Positions 7,370 through 16,022 of a stretch of DNA of 23,468 nucleotides are shown here, piece by piece. How positions within the stretch are numbered: the first letter of the stretch is position 1; the number at the start of each line of letters is the position of its first letter. The stretch comes from JACRFW01 sp964531745 (GTDB lineage: Bacteria; Patescibacteriota; Patescibacteriia; Magasanikbacterales; GWA2-37-8). The notes under the pieces were generated by a model. That model saw nothing but the letters and a program-made list of their open reading frames with translations, was not told where the DNA came from and ran no database searches. The stretch spans positions 1 to 23,468 of the forward strand of contig CAZHFX010000014.1 of assembly GCA_964531745.1 (NCBI GenBank). The letters run 5' to 3'. The translations under genes and the position numbers were made by a program.

Positions 7370-9706
7370 ATGAGCCGACGACGCCCTCAAAGGTTAAGTT
7401 TCACCGAACGCCTCCTGGCCAACCCGGAAGTTAATCGCGGTCTGCTGGTTATATTGATGTTCATCACGAGCGGACTCGCGCTTTTAAGCTTTTTCAAAAA
7501 AGCCGGCGTGGCCGGAGTATTCATTGATTCGCTCTTGGCCATCTCCTTCGGCCAGGTGCGTTACGTCTTCCCGGTCGTTCTGCTCGTTATCGCGATTCTC
7601 GTCATCAAAGATTTAGAATATGATTATCGTCCGACGCATTTTGGAGGCGGTCTGTTGTTTTTTTTGAGCTTCAACGGATTGGTGCACTTGCAAAAACCGA
7701 CCGCTGATATGTTGGATCTCGCTCTGCAGGGCTATGGCGGCGGGCTAGTCGGAACGGCGCTCGCCTGGCCACTCCTAACATATCTTGGTTACTGGGGAGC
7801 GGTCATAGTACTCGTCGGGCTACTCCTAATTTCCACTATTTTTCTCTTTAACACCTCGCTCGCGACGATTGTCGCCGCGCACCGAGCGGCGCTCCTGGTT
7901 TTTGGTTTCGTCGGCCGGCAAATTATCGCCTTTTTTACCTATTTTAAAAAACAGCCTTCCGTGCGCTTCAGCATTAAAGGCGACTACACTCCGCCGGACA
8001 GAGCTTCCTATCGCGCCGGTTGGAACGAAGAAGAGCCGAACGACGAAGAAACTCGGTCATTCCAACAACGCGCGCTCGCCAAAAAACAAGTTACAAACTC
8101 CGCTGACGAAACTGAAGAAAAGATCAGCCAGACCGACACGAATAAGACGTCTAACGAAATGACGATCGCCAAACCAAGAATGTTCTCAAAAAAACTTCCA
8201 TCGGTTGATATTTTGCAAACATCCAAAACCAAACCGACTTCGGGTGATATTAAAAGCAACGCGGAAATCATCAAAGACACTTTTCAAAATTTTGGCATTG
8301 AAGTGGATATGGGCGAGGTGCGCGTGGGGCCGACTGTCACGCAATACTCGCTCAAACCGTCAAAGGGCGTGAAACTCACCCGCATCACCGCGCTCTCCAA
8401 TGATTTAGCCCTGGCGCTGGCCGCTCACCCTATTCGCATTGAAGCGCCCATTCCCGGCCAATCGCTCGTAGGCATTGAAGTGCCCAATGAAAAAGTGGCT
8501 ATAGTAACTCTGCGCGAACTTTTGGAGAGCCCGGAGCACCGAGCGCGCGAGGACTCTATGGAAATTGCTATCGGAAAAGATGTCGCGGGTAAAATACACT
8601 TTGGCGATTTGTCTAAAATGCCTCACCTGCTCGTGGCCGGCGCCACCGGTTCAGGAAAAACGGTGTGCATCAACACGATTATTATGAGTCTGCTTTTCCA
8701 AAATACCCCGGAGACTCTGCGTTTAATCATGGTTGACCCGAAGCGCGTTGAACTTACTCTTTACAACGGCACTCCGCATCTTTTGACGCCGGTTATTACT
8801 GATGCCAAGAAAACAGTAAACGCGCTCAAATGGACCATCGGCGAAATGGAGCGGCGATTTGATGTCTTGGCGGCGGCGGGAAAACGAGATATCAATTCTT
8901 ACAATAAGACAGCGGAAGAAAAAATACCTTATATTGTTTTTGTTATTGATGAGCTCGCGGACCTTATGGCGACAACGGCGGCCGAAGTGGAGGCGGGCAT
9001 CATCCGCCTCGCTCAAATGGCGCGCGCGGTCGGTATCCATCTCATTGTCGCTACCCAGCGGCCGGGCGTGGAGGTTATCACCGGCCTTATGAAAGCAAAT
9101 ATCCCGGCGCGGATCGCTTTCTCTGTTGCTTCCATTATTGATTCGCGCACCATCCTGGACTGCCCGGGCGCGGAAAAACTGCTGGGCCGCGGCGATATGC
9201 TCTTCTTGACGGCCGACATGTCAAAACCAAAACGCCTGCAAGGCGCGTATGTATCGGAAGAAGAAATGAAAGCGGTGGTGAATTATCTGAAAGGCGATGA
9301 GCCGCCGGAATATGATGAATCAATTATCGCCAAGGGAGGCGGGACGGTGGGCACGGTAAATATGTTCGGCGGACCAAGCGACGACCAAGACCCTCTTTTT
9401 GAAGAAGCGAAACGAATCGTGCTGGAGTCCGGCAAAGCGAGCGCCTCTCTGCTCCAACGGCGGCTGAAACTAGGCTACGCGAGGGCGGCGCGCGTGCTTG
9501 ACGAACTGGAAGAAGCTGGTATAGTAGGGCCGGCAGACGGTGCCAAACCGCGCGAAATTTTTACCGAACATCTGCAAACGGCTGAAGAAGAAATTCCGAT
9601 GGAAGGGCAAACCATGGACGCGGGCGGAACCGTGTTGTCAGAAAAAATGGAAACCGAGGATACAGCTTCTGCAGAAGAAAGGAACAACCAGTACCCAAGC
9701 ATCTAA
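7370..9706 (+). CDS. ftsK: DNA translocase FtsK/SpoIIIE
   Basis: Septum-anchored ATPase that pumps chromosomal DNA during division, 778 residues. The N-terminal part (about residues 20-185) has four or so hydrophobic membrane segments. A short charged linker follows (about 210-270, much shorter than the E. coli linker), then the beta-alpha motor. The motor has a Walker A motif, GATGSGKT at residues 424-431, and a Walker B region, FVIDELADLM, with D527 and E528. The C terminus has the winged-helix gamma domain (around DPLFEEAKRIVLESGKASAS to about residue 740), which reads polar DNA guide sequences, and ends in a short acidic tail. The start follows a -10 box so closely that the mRNA is probably leaderless. 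It heads a plus-strand series running through recA. Identification is firm. Confidence 0.96.
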   Translation: MSRRRPQRLSFTERLLANPEVNRGLLVILMFITSGLALLSFFKKAGVAGVFIDSLLAISFGQVRYVFPVVLLVIAILVIKDLEYDYRPTHFGGGLLFFLSFNGLVHLQKPTADMLDLALQGYGGGLVGTALAWPLLTYLGYWGAVIVLVGLLLISTIFLFNTSLATIVAAHRAALLVFGFVGRQIIAFFTYFKKQPSVRFSIKGDYTPPDRASYRAGWNEEEPNDEETRSFQQRALAKKQVTNSADETEEKISQTDTNKTSNEMTIAKPRMFSKKLPSVDILQTSKTKPTSGDIKSNAEIIKDTFQNFGIEVDMGEVRVGPTVTQYSLKPSKGVKLTRITALSNDLALALAAHPIRIEAPIPGQSLVGIEVPNEKVAIVTLRELLESPEHRAREDSMEIAIGKDVAGKIHFGDLSKMPHLLVAGATGSGKTVCINTIIMSLLFQNTPETLRLIMVDPKRVELTLYNGTPHLLTPVITDAKKTVNALKWTIGEMERRFDVLAAAGKRDINSYNKTAEEKIPYIVFVIDELADLMATTAAEVEAGIIRLAQMARAVGIHLIVATQRPGVEVITGLMKANIPARIAFSVASIIDSRTILDCPGAEKLLGRGDMLFLTADMSKPKRLQGAYVSEEEMKAVVNYLKGDEPPEYDESIIAKGGGTVGTVNMFGGPSDDQDPLFEEAKRIVLESGKASASLLQRRLKLGYARAARVLDELEEAGIVGPADGAKPREIFTEHLQTAEEEIPMEGQTMDAGGTVLSEKMETEDTASAEERNNQYPSI

Positions 9707-9711
9707 TGTAA

Positions 9712-9779
9712 AATGCTAAATGTTAAATACCGAAAACGTTTGGCCAAAATTTAACATTTGACATTCAACGTTTAGCATT
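9712..9779. repeat. AT-rich nested inverted repeat between ftsK and the RodZ-like gene
   Basis: AAATGTTAAAT (9718-9728) pairs perfectly with ATTTAACATTT (9749-9759), and the outer AATGCTAAA (9712-9720) pairs with TTTAGCATT (9771-9779). The right side holds variants of the same word. It fills nearly the whole intergenic gap. A weak terminator, an attenuator or a degenerate interspersed element are all possible. Confidence 0.5.
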
Positions 9780-9785
9780 CAAATT

Positions 9786-10484
9786 ATGAGCATCTTCTGC
9801 TATAAAAATCTAGCTTTGGCCGATCGGTTGGGCGAACGCTTGCAAAAAAAACGCCGTGGCCTTCAACTGACTATAGCGGAGCTGGCCCGGCGCACCCGCA
9901 TCGCCCCTAAACATCTGTCGGCTTTGGAGCAAAGCAATTTTACTGAACTGCCCAAAGCCAAGGCATTCCGTCTAGCCTATGTCCGCGAATACGCGACGGC
10001 GCTTAGCCTAAAAGGCGACGAGTGTGTAGAGCAATTCACTCGAGAAGACGGCCTTTCCGACGCCCCTCTGATTCACCCGCACCGCGCCATCCGCGGCTTT
10101 CCTTTTGCTTCGGTTTCACTGTTCCTGCGCAATGCCTTGGTGCTAGGCGGAGCGGCGCTTTTCGCCGGCTATCTTCTTTGGCAAGTCCGAGGAGTGCTGG
10201 AACCGCCGCGGCTGGTTGTTTATTCCCCTATTGAGGGGCAGGTTTCGCGCGCTCCCGTTGCCCTGGTGCAAGGAGAAACCGAACCGGAAACGCGCCTAAC
10301 AGTGAACGGACAGAACATTATGGTAAACGACCAAGGCGCCTTTGAAACAAAAATTGATTTATCAACCGGCCTGAACACCATTATCATCACCGCCGAAAAA
10401 AAACACGGTAAAACAACCGCCGTCACCCGCCACCTCGTGGTGCAACAGAAAAACAAAAATGAACAACTAACAATTAACAACTAG
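9786..10484 (+). CDS. RodZ-like HTH membrane protein with extracytoplasmic beta domain
   Basis: Protein of 232 residues built like RodZ, the membrane-bound helix-turn-helix protein that links the cytoskeleton to cell-wall synthesis in rod-shaped cells. Residues about 12-80 form the Xre-type HTH (LGERLQKKRRG..LTIAELARRT..APKHLSALE). One membrane segment lies around 112-131 (FLRNALVLGGAALFAGYLLW). The outer part, about 138-222, is a small Ig-like/beta-sandwich domain (SPIEGQVSRAPVALVQGET, VNGQNIMVNDQGAFETKI) seen in many CPR proteins. The HTH resembles the HTH_25 family of RodZ, which usually binds proteins rather than DNA. The last residues (NEQLTINN) are encoded by the left arm of an intergenic repeat, so the C terminus may have been extended by that element. 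RodZ identity is probable but not proven. Confidence 0.7.
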   Translation: MSIFCYKNLALADRLGERLQKKRRGLQLTIAELARRTRIAPKHLSALEQSNFTELPKAKAFRLAYVREYATALSLKGDECVEQFTREDGLSDAPLIHPHRAIRGFPFASVSLFLRNALVLGGAALFAGYLLWQVRGVLEPPRLVVYSPIEGQVSRAPVALVQGETEPETRLTVNGQNIMVNDQGAFETKIDLSTGLNTIIITAEKKHGKTTAVTRHLVVQQKNKNEQLTINN

Positions 10485-10523
10485 CAAGAGGGCGGCCGCT
10501 TGTTCGTTGTTAATTGTTAATTG
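10464..10523. repeat. 18-bp inverted repeat overlapping the end of the RodZ-like gene, ahead of recA
   Basis: Arms 10464-10481 and 10506-10523 are complementary at 17 of 18 positions and are built from AACAATTAAC-type words. The 24-nt loop is GC-rich and contains GCGGCCGC. The left arm covers the last codons and TAG stop of the upstream gene. The right arm ends 15 bp before recA. It may act as an attenuator or mRNA processing hairpin. Confidence 0.6.
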
Positions 10524-10538
10524 TAAATTTTAACATCT

Positions 10539-11606
10539 ATGCCGAAGGAAACCGTCAGCGAGGAGGTAAAGATTAAATTGCGAGCCGCCGAAAGCGCGAT
10601 CGATCAAATTAAAAATCGCTTCGGCGACGGCGCCATTATGCGTTTTGGCGAGGCCAAAGCCATGCAGGTGGAAGCAATTACGACCGGCTGTCTGTCAGTT
10701 GACATAGCGCTCGGTGTGAAAGGCGTGCCGCGCGGCCGCGTCATTGAAATCTATGGGCCGGAGTCAAGCGGCAAAACGACGCTCGCCCAGCATATCGTGG
10801 CCGAGGTGCAAAAGGCCGGCGGGCTCGCGGCGTTCGTTGACGCCGAACACGCGCTTGATCCGGATTATGCTAAAAAAATCGGCGTGAAAATTGACGAATT
10901 ATTGATTTCTCAACCTGACACGGGCGAACAGGCGCTGGAAATTGTGGAAACGCTGGTGCGCTCCAACGCCGTGGATGTGGTGGTGATTGATTCGGTGGCG
11001 GCCCTGGTGCCTAAAGCGGAAATTGAAGGCGAGATGGGCAATTCTCACATGGGGCTCCAGGCGCGCCTCATGAGCCAAGCCTTGCGCAAGCTGACCGGCA
11101 TTGTCAGCAAATCAAAAACTATCGTTATTTTCATCAACCAGACCCGCATGAAAATCGGCATCGTTTTCGGCAACCCGGAAACGACGACCGGCGGAGTGGC
11201 ACTTAAATTTTATTCTTCCATCAGAATTGAAATCCGCCGCGCGGCCCAAATTAAGCAAGGCGATAGAATTATCGGCAACCGCGTGAAAGTAAAAGTGGTA
11301 AAAAACAAAGTGGCGGCGCCCTTCCGCACCTGCGAGTTTGATATTATGTATAATGAAGGCATCTCAGTTTCCGGCGACGTGCTTGATACCGCGACAACCT
11401 ATAAAGTCATTGATAAAAAAGGCAATTCGTATTTGTACGGCGAGGAAAAATTGGGCGTAGGGCGGGAAACCGCTAAACGGTATCTGAAAGACAACCCTAA
11501 ACTTTTGGAAAAAATTAAAAAACAGGTGCTGGAAATAGTTGACCGCGGCGACCTGCCGCCGGAAGAGGAGGAACCGGGCGAAAACAACGAACCGGGAATA
11601 GTTTAA
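10539..11606 (+). CDS. recA: Recombinase RecA
   Basis: Homologous recombination ATPase and co-protease for LexA, 355 residues, the usual length. Walker A is GPESSGKTT at about residues 73-81, and the catalytic-glutamate segment FVDAEHALDP follows. Walker B is VVVIDSVAALVPKAEIEGE, and the DNA-binding L2 region follows FINQTRMKIGIVFGNPETTT. The C terminus is rich in acidic residues (PPEEEEPGE), as in most RecA proteins. It is the third gene of a plus-strand series after ftsK and lies 21 bp before the thiol oxidoreductase gene. No sequence like the GAATA-AG-TATTC dyad found upstream of the LexA-methyltransferase gene, nor a GAAC-N4-GTTC box, is seen ahead of it. Confidence 0.98.
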   Translation: MPKETVSEEVKIKLRAAESAIDQIKNRFGDGAIMRFGEAKAMQVEAITTGCLSVDIALGVKGVPRGRVIEIYGPESSGKTTLAQHIVAEVQKAGGLAAFVDAEHALDPDYAKKIGVKIDELLISQPDTGEQALEIVETLVRSNAVDVVVIDSVAALVPKAEIEGEMGNSHMGLQARLMSQALRKLTGIVSKSKTIVIFINQTRMKIGIVFGNPETTTGGVALKFYSSIRIEIRRAAQIKQGDRIIGNRVKVKVVKNKVAAPFRTCEFDIMYNEGISVSGDVLDTATTYKVIDKKGNSYLYGEEKLGVGRETAKRYLKDNPKLLEKIKKQVLEIVDRGDLPPEEEEPGENNEPGIV

Positions 11607-11627
11607 TGCCGAATCTCCAATACTTTT

Positions 11628-12281
11628 ATGAACAACGAAGCCTTAAAACGGCTCGGCACTTGGGTGGCGGTGGCGGTGGCGCTCGGCCTTATGGTTTGGG
11701 GGCTCGCCCTGCTTGGCTCCAAACCGAGGGCGGTGACCGCCGGCGGCGCGCTCCAGGATCCGGTTACCGCCAGTGATCACGCGGAAGGGAACACTCTGGC
11801 AACAAATATCCTGGTTGAATACAGCGACTTCCAGTGTCCGGCCTGCGCCCTGTATTATTCTTTGGTAAAACAAATTACCGCCGCCTATGGCGGGCGGCTG
11901 ATGGTCGTTTATCGCTATTTCCCTCTCACAACTATACACCCAAATTCCGCTATCTCGGCGCGCGCGGCTGAAGCTGCCTCCCGGCAAGGAAAATTTTGGG
12001 AAATGCATAACTTGCTCTTTGAACGCCAGAAAGACTGGAGCCCGTCCCCTGACCCGACGAGCCTGTTCGCCGATTATGCCGTTGAAATTGGTCTGAACAA
12101 AGACCAATTTATCGCCGATCTCAATTCGGCGGAAGTGGCGGCGCGCGTTCAAACCAATCTTGAATCGGGCGAGCGCGCCAATGTGGACGCCACCCCCGCT
12201 TTCTACCTGAATGGCAAAAAGCTAACCAACCTGCAAAGCTATGGAGACCTGGAACAAAATATCAAAGACGCTCTCCAATAA
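11628..12281 (+). CDS. DsbA/DsbG-type thiol-disulfide oxidoreductase, membrane anchored
   Basis: Thioredoxin-fold protein of 217 residues that introduces disulfides into exported proteins. An uncleaved signal anchor spans about residues 10-30 (TWVAVAVALGLMVWGLALLG). The active site is SDFQCPACALYY with C70 and C73, and the cis-proline loop is VDATPAFYLNG (T189-P190). This matches the Thioredoxin_4/DsbA family common in CPR genomes. It overlaps the following VKOR gene by 41 nt in another frame, so the two are likely translated together: VKOR would reoxidise this protein. A less likely alternative is an isomerase role. Confidence 0.9.
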   Translation: MNNEALKRLGTWVAVAVALGLMVWGLALLGSKPRAVTAGGALQDPVTASDHAEGNTLATNILVEYSDFQCPACALYYSLVKQITAAYGGRLMVVYRYFPLTTIHPNSAISARAAEAASRQGKFWEMHNLLFERQKDWSPSPDPTSLFADYAVEIGLNKDQFIADLNSAEVAARVQTNLESGERANVDATPAFYLNGKKLTNLQSYGDLEQNIKDALQ

Positions 12282-12693
12282 AACTATCGCCGTCATTTTT
12301 GTTTTCATCGGACTACTAGGGTTTCTTGACGCCGCCTATCTGGCCATCGGCCACTATCGCGGCGCTCTCCCGCCGTGCTCTATCGTGCATGGGTGCAGTC
12401 AAGTTTTAACCAGCCAATATTCCACTTTTGTCGGCGTGCCGGTGGCTCTGCTCGGTGCCGGCTATTATCTCTTTATACTTGTTGCTTCCCTGGCCTATCT
12501 TGAATCTAAAAGCGAATCAATGCTTCGCCTGGCGGCCAAAATGACCATTCTTGGTGTTTTGGCTTCTATTTATTTTTTGGCTCTGCAGATATTTGTCATC
12601 CGCGCCTACTGCCTTTATTGCCTCGGATCGGCGGCAACGGCCACAATTCTCTTCATCGTCGGGAGATTCGTAAAAAAAACCGCCGCGCCTTAA
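12241..12693 (+). CDS. Vitamin K epoxide reductase (VKOR) family protein
   Basis: Integral membrane quinone-linked disulfide generator of 150 residues, the bacterial alternative to DsbB. Four membrane segments lie at about residues 14-36, 62-86, 98-120 and 125-143. The loop cysteines are C46 and C52 (PPCSIVHGC) and the membrane active site is YCLYC with C124 and C127. Loop pair plus CxxC is the family signature for electron transfer from DsbA to quinone. The only Met in the first 90 residues is the chosen start, so the overlap with the DsbA-like gene seems real. Confidence 0.93.
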   Translation: METWNKISKTLSNKTIAVIFVFIGLLGFLDAAYLAIGHYRGALPPCSIVHGCSQVLTSQYSTFVGVPVALLGAGYYLFILVASLAYLESKSESMLRLAAKMTILGVLASIYFLALQIFVIRAYCLYCLGSAATATILFIVGRFVKKTAAP

Positions 12694-12704
12694 CGCGTCT
12701 TTCA

Positions 12705-12733
12705 TTGCGGCCATCAGCCGCATCTGTTACAAT
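12705..12733 (+). promoter_or_regulatory. Promoter of the small membrane protein / PH-domain gene pair
   Basis: TTGCGG (12705-12710), a 17-bp spacer and TACAAT (12728-12733), with an upstream TG making an extended -10. The predicted start is about 12740, some 18 nt before the GTG start codon. Confidence 0.5.
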
Positions 12734-12757
12734 AGAGAATATCTTAACGCAATACGT

Positions 12758-13033
12758 GTGGTGACTATTCCTTTTTACAACGTTTTATTTGTCTACGGTT
12801 TTTTCCTGCTGACGTTCATCACGTTTGCCCTGTTTGATATCGGGCATCTGGCGCGCACCGGCACCTTCACTTTCGCCAGTTTTTTAGTCACCTTTTTATT
12901 TCTCGCCGCTACCGCCATCATCATCTGGATAACCTGGAACCTGCTCCCGGACGTTGATTGGGCAATGCCGATGCCAATTTGGAATGCCGACTGGCTGCGC
13001 AATTTTCTCTCGCCAAACCAATTGATTGCATAG
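12758..13033 (+). CDS. Small membrane protein of unknown function
   Basis: Protein of 91 residues that I do not recognise. It has two hydrophobic segments, about residues 7-27 (NVLFVYGFFLLTFITFALF) and 40-62 (FASFLVTFLFLAATAIIIWI), then a short tryptophan- and proline-rich tail (LLPDVDWAMPMPIWNADWLRNF). The start is GTG at 12758 or the next codon, GTG at 12761. It is followed after 3 bp by the PH-domain gene, so the two are probably co-translated and may form a membrane complex. Confidence 0.6.
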   Translation: MVTIPFYNVLFVYGFFLLTFITFALFDIGHLARTGTFTFASFLVTFLFLAATAIIIWITWNLLPDVDWAMPMPIWNADWLRNFLSPNQLIA

Positions 13034-13036
13034 TCT

Positions 13037-13579
13037 ATGGTAATAACGGCTTTCATCCGCCAAAAATTGTACGAACACATTGTTTACAAGGTGCGGCGCC
13101 ATATTATTACTTTGGTTCCGGCTATTTTGGGTTTTCTGGTTCTGCTGGCCATACCAGTTGCGCTCTATCTGCTCATCACCCGCCTGTTCCCGGAACTACT
13201 TTTAGGCGCGTTCTCTTATCCGCTTCTGGTTTTGGCCGGAAGCATATACTATCTTTCCGTTATTCTTTTTTTCTATACTTATTTTGTCAGCTTCTATCTG
13301 GATCTGCTTATTGTTACCAACGATCGATTGCTCCACATTGAGCAACAAGGCTTGTTCGCCCGCACCATTTCTGAAGTTGACCTTTATAAAATTCAGGACA
13401 TCACCTCCGCGATTGACGGCTTCATTCCTTCCATCTTCAACTACGGCAACATGCTCATCCAAACCGCCGGGGCGGTGGAAAAATTTATCATCACCTCGGT
13501 GCCTCACCCGGAAATGTTGCGCCAGGCTATACTGGACTTAGCCGAAGCGGACCGCAAGTTCCATCACAGCAATCCGTAA
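13037..13579 (+). CDS. Membrane protein with bacterial PH domain (bPH2/DUF304-like)
   Basis: Protein of 180 residues. Two membrane segments (about 24-48 and 58-85) precede a beta-rich domain. Its pattern (YLDLLIVTNDRLLHIEQQG, EVDLYKIQDITSAIDGF, FNYGNMLIQTAG, FIITSVPHPEMLR) matches the YdbS/YvbH-type bacterial pleckstrin-homology fold, where a TNxRL strand and a DIxxx strand are typical. The role of the family in CPR cells is unknown; membrane stress functions are suggested elsewhere. It converges on the SpoIID-like gene with only 2 bp between stop codons and no visible terminator. Confidence 0.75.
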   Translation: MVITAFIRQKLYEHIVYKVRRHIITLVPAILGFLVLLAIPVALYLLITRLFPELLLGAFSYPLLVLAGSIYYLSVILFFYTYFVSFYLDLLIVTNDRLLHIEQQGLFARTISEVDLYKIQDITSAIDGFIPSIFNYGNMLIQTAGAVEKFIITSVPHPEMLRQAILDLAEADRKFHHSNP

Positions 13580-13581
13580 GA

Positions 13582-14517
13582 TTAATACATCTTCTGAATA
13601 TCGGTACGCGTATAATAATACGCTAACAACGAATCATAACTCCAGCCCTCTTTATCCGCTCGCATAGCCGCGTCATAACAGCTCATGCCATAACCGTGGC
13701 CATACATTTTTTTACCCACGTCATAGGGGGCTTCCACACTTTGGAGCCAAGGACGGCTACCGCGTCCGCGGCCATTCCAAGTTTTGGTCAGGCCATTGGA
13801 GTGAGCAAAATAATTAGTGATAACGGGCGACCCATTGTAAGTTACCATTATGCCGGCAGTATCCCGGCCGGCGGCCGCCACGCGGGGCATAGCCATTTCC
13901 GCATTGTACCCCAGATAGAGCTGGTCAATAGTGGAGGCATACACGTCAAAAAAATGTTTGGCCGAACGAGGGGCAATCATAGTATAAGCATAGGTGCGGG
14001 CGGCGACCGCGAGCGCCTTCAGATACTCTTCGGCCGCGCCATTAGAAGCCTCGCCCAGACCGGCAATATATTCCTCCAACGGCAATTCATTGATGATATA
14101 GGGCAGGCGGCTCTTGGGAGAAAAAACATATTCCAACGCACCGCGATAGCTATTATAGTTGGTTTTCCGGCCCGGCATTTTACGCTGGTAGCCCAAAATA
14201 GTAAAATAGCTAGACGGATCTTCTGGAACCAAACGCAGATAGTCCGCCGTCTTGAAATTAAACGACCGGCTTTTGAAAATATACGCACCGTTTTGATATG
14301 ACAGAGCGGCGGTTTCTTCGGCCGGTAAAATACCCTTTATTTCTTCTCCGCTATAAACTGTATAATCAAAGGGAGAAGAAAATTTGACCGGATTTTTCGT
14401 TTTGTAGAGGCCGACTCTGATTACCGGTTCCGCGATAATTTCAGCTAATACAGTAGATTCGCCGGCGAATAAGCTAAAAACGACTCCGACAACCAAAATT
14501 TTGAAAATTTTTAACAT
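13582..14517 (-). CDS. SpoIID/LytB-domain protein, secreted
   Basis: Exported protein of about 311 residues with a signal peptide (MLKIFKILVVGVVFSLFAGESTVLA). I chose the ATG at 14517; a TTG two codons upstream is also possible. The SpoIID domain is clear: LPLEEYIAGLGEASNGAAEE then KALAVAARTYAY. The glutamate of GLGEAS is at the place of the catalytic Glu of Bacillus SpoIID, although the usual EMP context is changed. The C-terminal signature is present: HSNGLTKTWNGRGRGSRPWL, VEAPYD and YGHGYGMSCYDAAMRA. SpoIID proteins are lytic transglycosylases acting on peptidoglycan stripped of stem peptides. In a non-sporulating small cell it probably trims the wall. It is divergent from the flippase gene. 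Confidence 0.88.
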   Translation of the reverse strand: MLKIFKILVVGVVFSLFAGESTVLAEIIAEPVIRVGLYKTKNPVKFSSPFDYTVYSGEEIKGILPAEETAALSYQNGAYIFKSRSFNFKTADYLRLVPEDPSSYFTILGYQRKMPGRKTNYNSYRGALEYVFSPKSRLPYIINELPLEEYIAGLGEASNGAAEEYLKALAVAARTYAYTMIAPRSAKHFFDVYASTIDQLYLGYNAEMAMPRVAAAGRDTAGIMVTYNGSPVITNYFAHSNGLTKTWNGRGRGSRPWLQSVEAPYDVGKKMYGHGYGMSCYDAAMRADKEGWSYDSLLAYYYTRTDIQKMY

Positions 14518-14531
14518 AAGCAATGAGTTTT

Positions 14532-14540
14532 ATTGTACCA
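14532..14540 (-). promoter_or_regulatory. Extended -10 promoter of the SpoIID-like gene
   Basis: On the minus strand TGGTACAAT gives an extended -10 (TACAAT at 14537-14532), 14 bp before the chosen ATG. It lies back to back with the flippase promoter in a 74-bp divergent spacer. Confidence 0.5.
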
Positions 14541-14571
14541 CAAAACAGCACTCCACGAAAGAGAGCCCCTG

Positions 14572-14580
14572 TGCTATAAT
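14572..14580 (+). promoter_or_regulatory. Extended -10 promoter of the flippase gene
   Basis: TGCTATAAT: a perfect TATAAT at 14575-14580 preceded by TGn. Eleven bp separate it from the ATG at 14592, so the leader would be about 5 nt. No -35 of quality is visible. Confidence 0.6.
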
Positions 14581-14591
14581 CACGGTCATAT

Positions 14592-16019
14592 ATGTCCCTC
14601 AAACGCGCCATCGCTTATAACACAGCCGTCCAAATTGCCGGCAAAGCTGTCAGCACCCTGCTGGGGTTGGCGGCAGTCGCCATTATGACCAGATATCTGG
14701 GTGCCGAACATTTTGGCTGGTATATCACGGCCAGCGGGTTTTTGCAGTTCATCGGCATCGTGAGCGATTTTGGCTTCACCGTAACGGTGTCCAACATGCT
14801 GGCCGAAGCGCGTTTTGATAAAAAGGCTATTCTAGAAACATCATTCACCTGGCGCTTCATCACGAGCGCGATTTTCAATGGCCTCGCCCCTCTCATCATT
14901 CTCTTCTTTCCCTACCCCAAAGAAATTAAGCTGGCGGTGGCGCTTTTGGCGCTGTCTTTCTTCTCCACAGCGCTCAATCAGGTATTCATCGGCTATTACC
15001 GCGAACGTCTACAGCTGATGGCGGCCTCTGTCGGCGAGGTGGCAGGGCGAGTTGTGCTAGTGGCCGGAGTCGGCCTCGTCGCGCTGGGGCACTTTGGTTT
15101 TTTGCCTATTATGGCCGCCATTACCATCGCGGCCATAACCACCACCATTTATCTGTGGATCCAACTTAAACCCATCCGCTGGCATATTGACCGCGCCATT
15201 TCCCAAGCGCTGTTCCACAAAATGTGGCCCACGGCAATATCAGTTATTTGCAACGCTTTTTATCTGCAGGCGGACCGAGTCATTCTGCCGCTCTATGTTT
15301 CCCAGACAACCGTCGGCCTGTACGGGGCCAGCTACCGCGTGCTGGATATTGTTATCCAGGTGGCGGCACTCATTATGGGAATGATTATGCCGCTCATCAC
15401 CTTTGCCTGGGCGCGAAATAACCGCGATGAATTCAGCCAGCGTTATCAGCTGGGTTTTGATGTGCTGGTGTTAATGCTGTTACCGATGATCACCGGAATT
15501 TTTGTCCTGTCGCGACCAATTCTTCAGTTTATCGCCGGCAGTAGTTTCCTAGAGGGCGGCAACTATCTGCGCTACTTGAGCCTGTCTATATTTGGCACCT
15601 GTTTTGGCATGATTTTCGGCCACATCGCACTCGCCATCAACCGGCAAAAGGAGGCCTTGTGGATTTATGGCACAGACGCTCTTTTGAGTCTGGCCGGCTA
15701 TTTCTATTTCATCGCTCATTACGGAGTCTGGGGAGCGATTGGCGTAACATTATTTTCTGAAGTGTACGCCGGCATTGGTCTCACCGTCCTTACCATTTAT
15801 TATTCTAGTGTGGCGCCGCGGCTCATTTCTTTTCTTAAAATACTCGCGGCCAGCCTCATTATGGGAGTGGCGCTTTATGCCCTGCGAGGAATTCCGCTCT
15901 TGAGCGCCGTCATACTTGGCGGCATTTTGTATGCCGCTCTCATCATACTACTGCGGGTAGTTTCTCCGGCCACTCTTAAAGAAATTATCGCGACCCCAAG
16001 GGTTGCTGAAATATCTTAA
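14592..16019 (+). CDS. Polysaccharide / lipid-linked oligosaccharide flippase (MOP superfamily)
   Basis: Integral membrane protein of 475 residues with about 12-14 hydrophobic segments throughout. The N terminus (KRAIAYNTAVQIAGKAVSTL, then AVAIMTRYLGAEHFGWY) is the standard opening of Wzx-type exporters: an amphipathic first helix followed by a TRYLGAE-FG motif. Such proteins flip undecaprenyl-linked sugars across the cytoplasmic membrane for capsule, S-layer glycan or wall polymers. MurJ is the main alternative, but the opening motif fits Wzx better. It probably works with glycosyltransferases elsewhere; a GT-C-like gene lies two genes downstream. Confidence 0.87.
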   Translation: MSLKRAIAYNTAVQIAGKAVSTLLGLAAVAIMTRYLGAEHFGWYITASGFLQFIGIVSDFGFTVTVSNMLAEARFDKKAILETSFTWRFITSAIFNGLAPLIILFFPYPKEIKLAVALLALSFFSTALNQVFIGYYRERLQLMAASVGEVAGRVVLVAGVGLVALGHFGFLPIMAAITIAAITTTIYLWIQLKPIRWHIDRAISQALFHKMWPTAISVICNAFYLQADRVILPLYVSQTTVGLYGASYRVLDIVIQVAALIMGMIMPLITFAWARNNRDEFSQRYQLGFDVLVLMLLPMITGIFVLSRPILQFIAGSSFLEGGNYLRYLSLSIFGTCFGMIFGHIALAINRQKEALWIYGTDALLSLAGYFYFIAHYGVWGAIGVTLFSEVYAGIGLTVLTIYYSSVAPRLISFLKILAASLIMGVALYALRGIPLLSAVILGGILYAALIILLRVVSPATLKEIIATPRVAEIS

Positions 16020-16022
16020 ATT

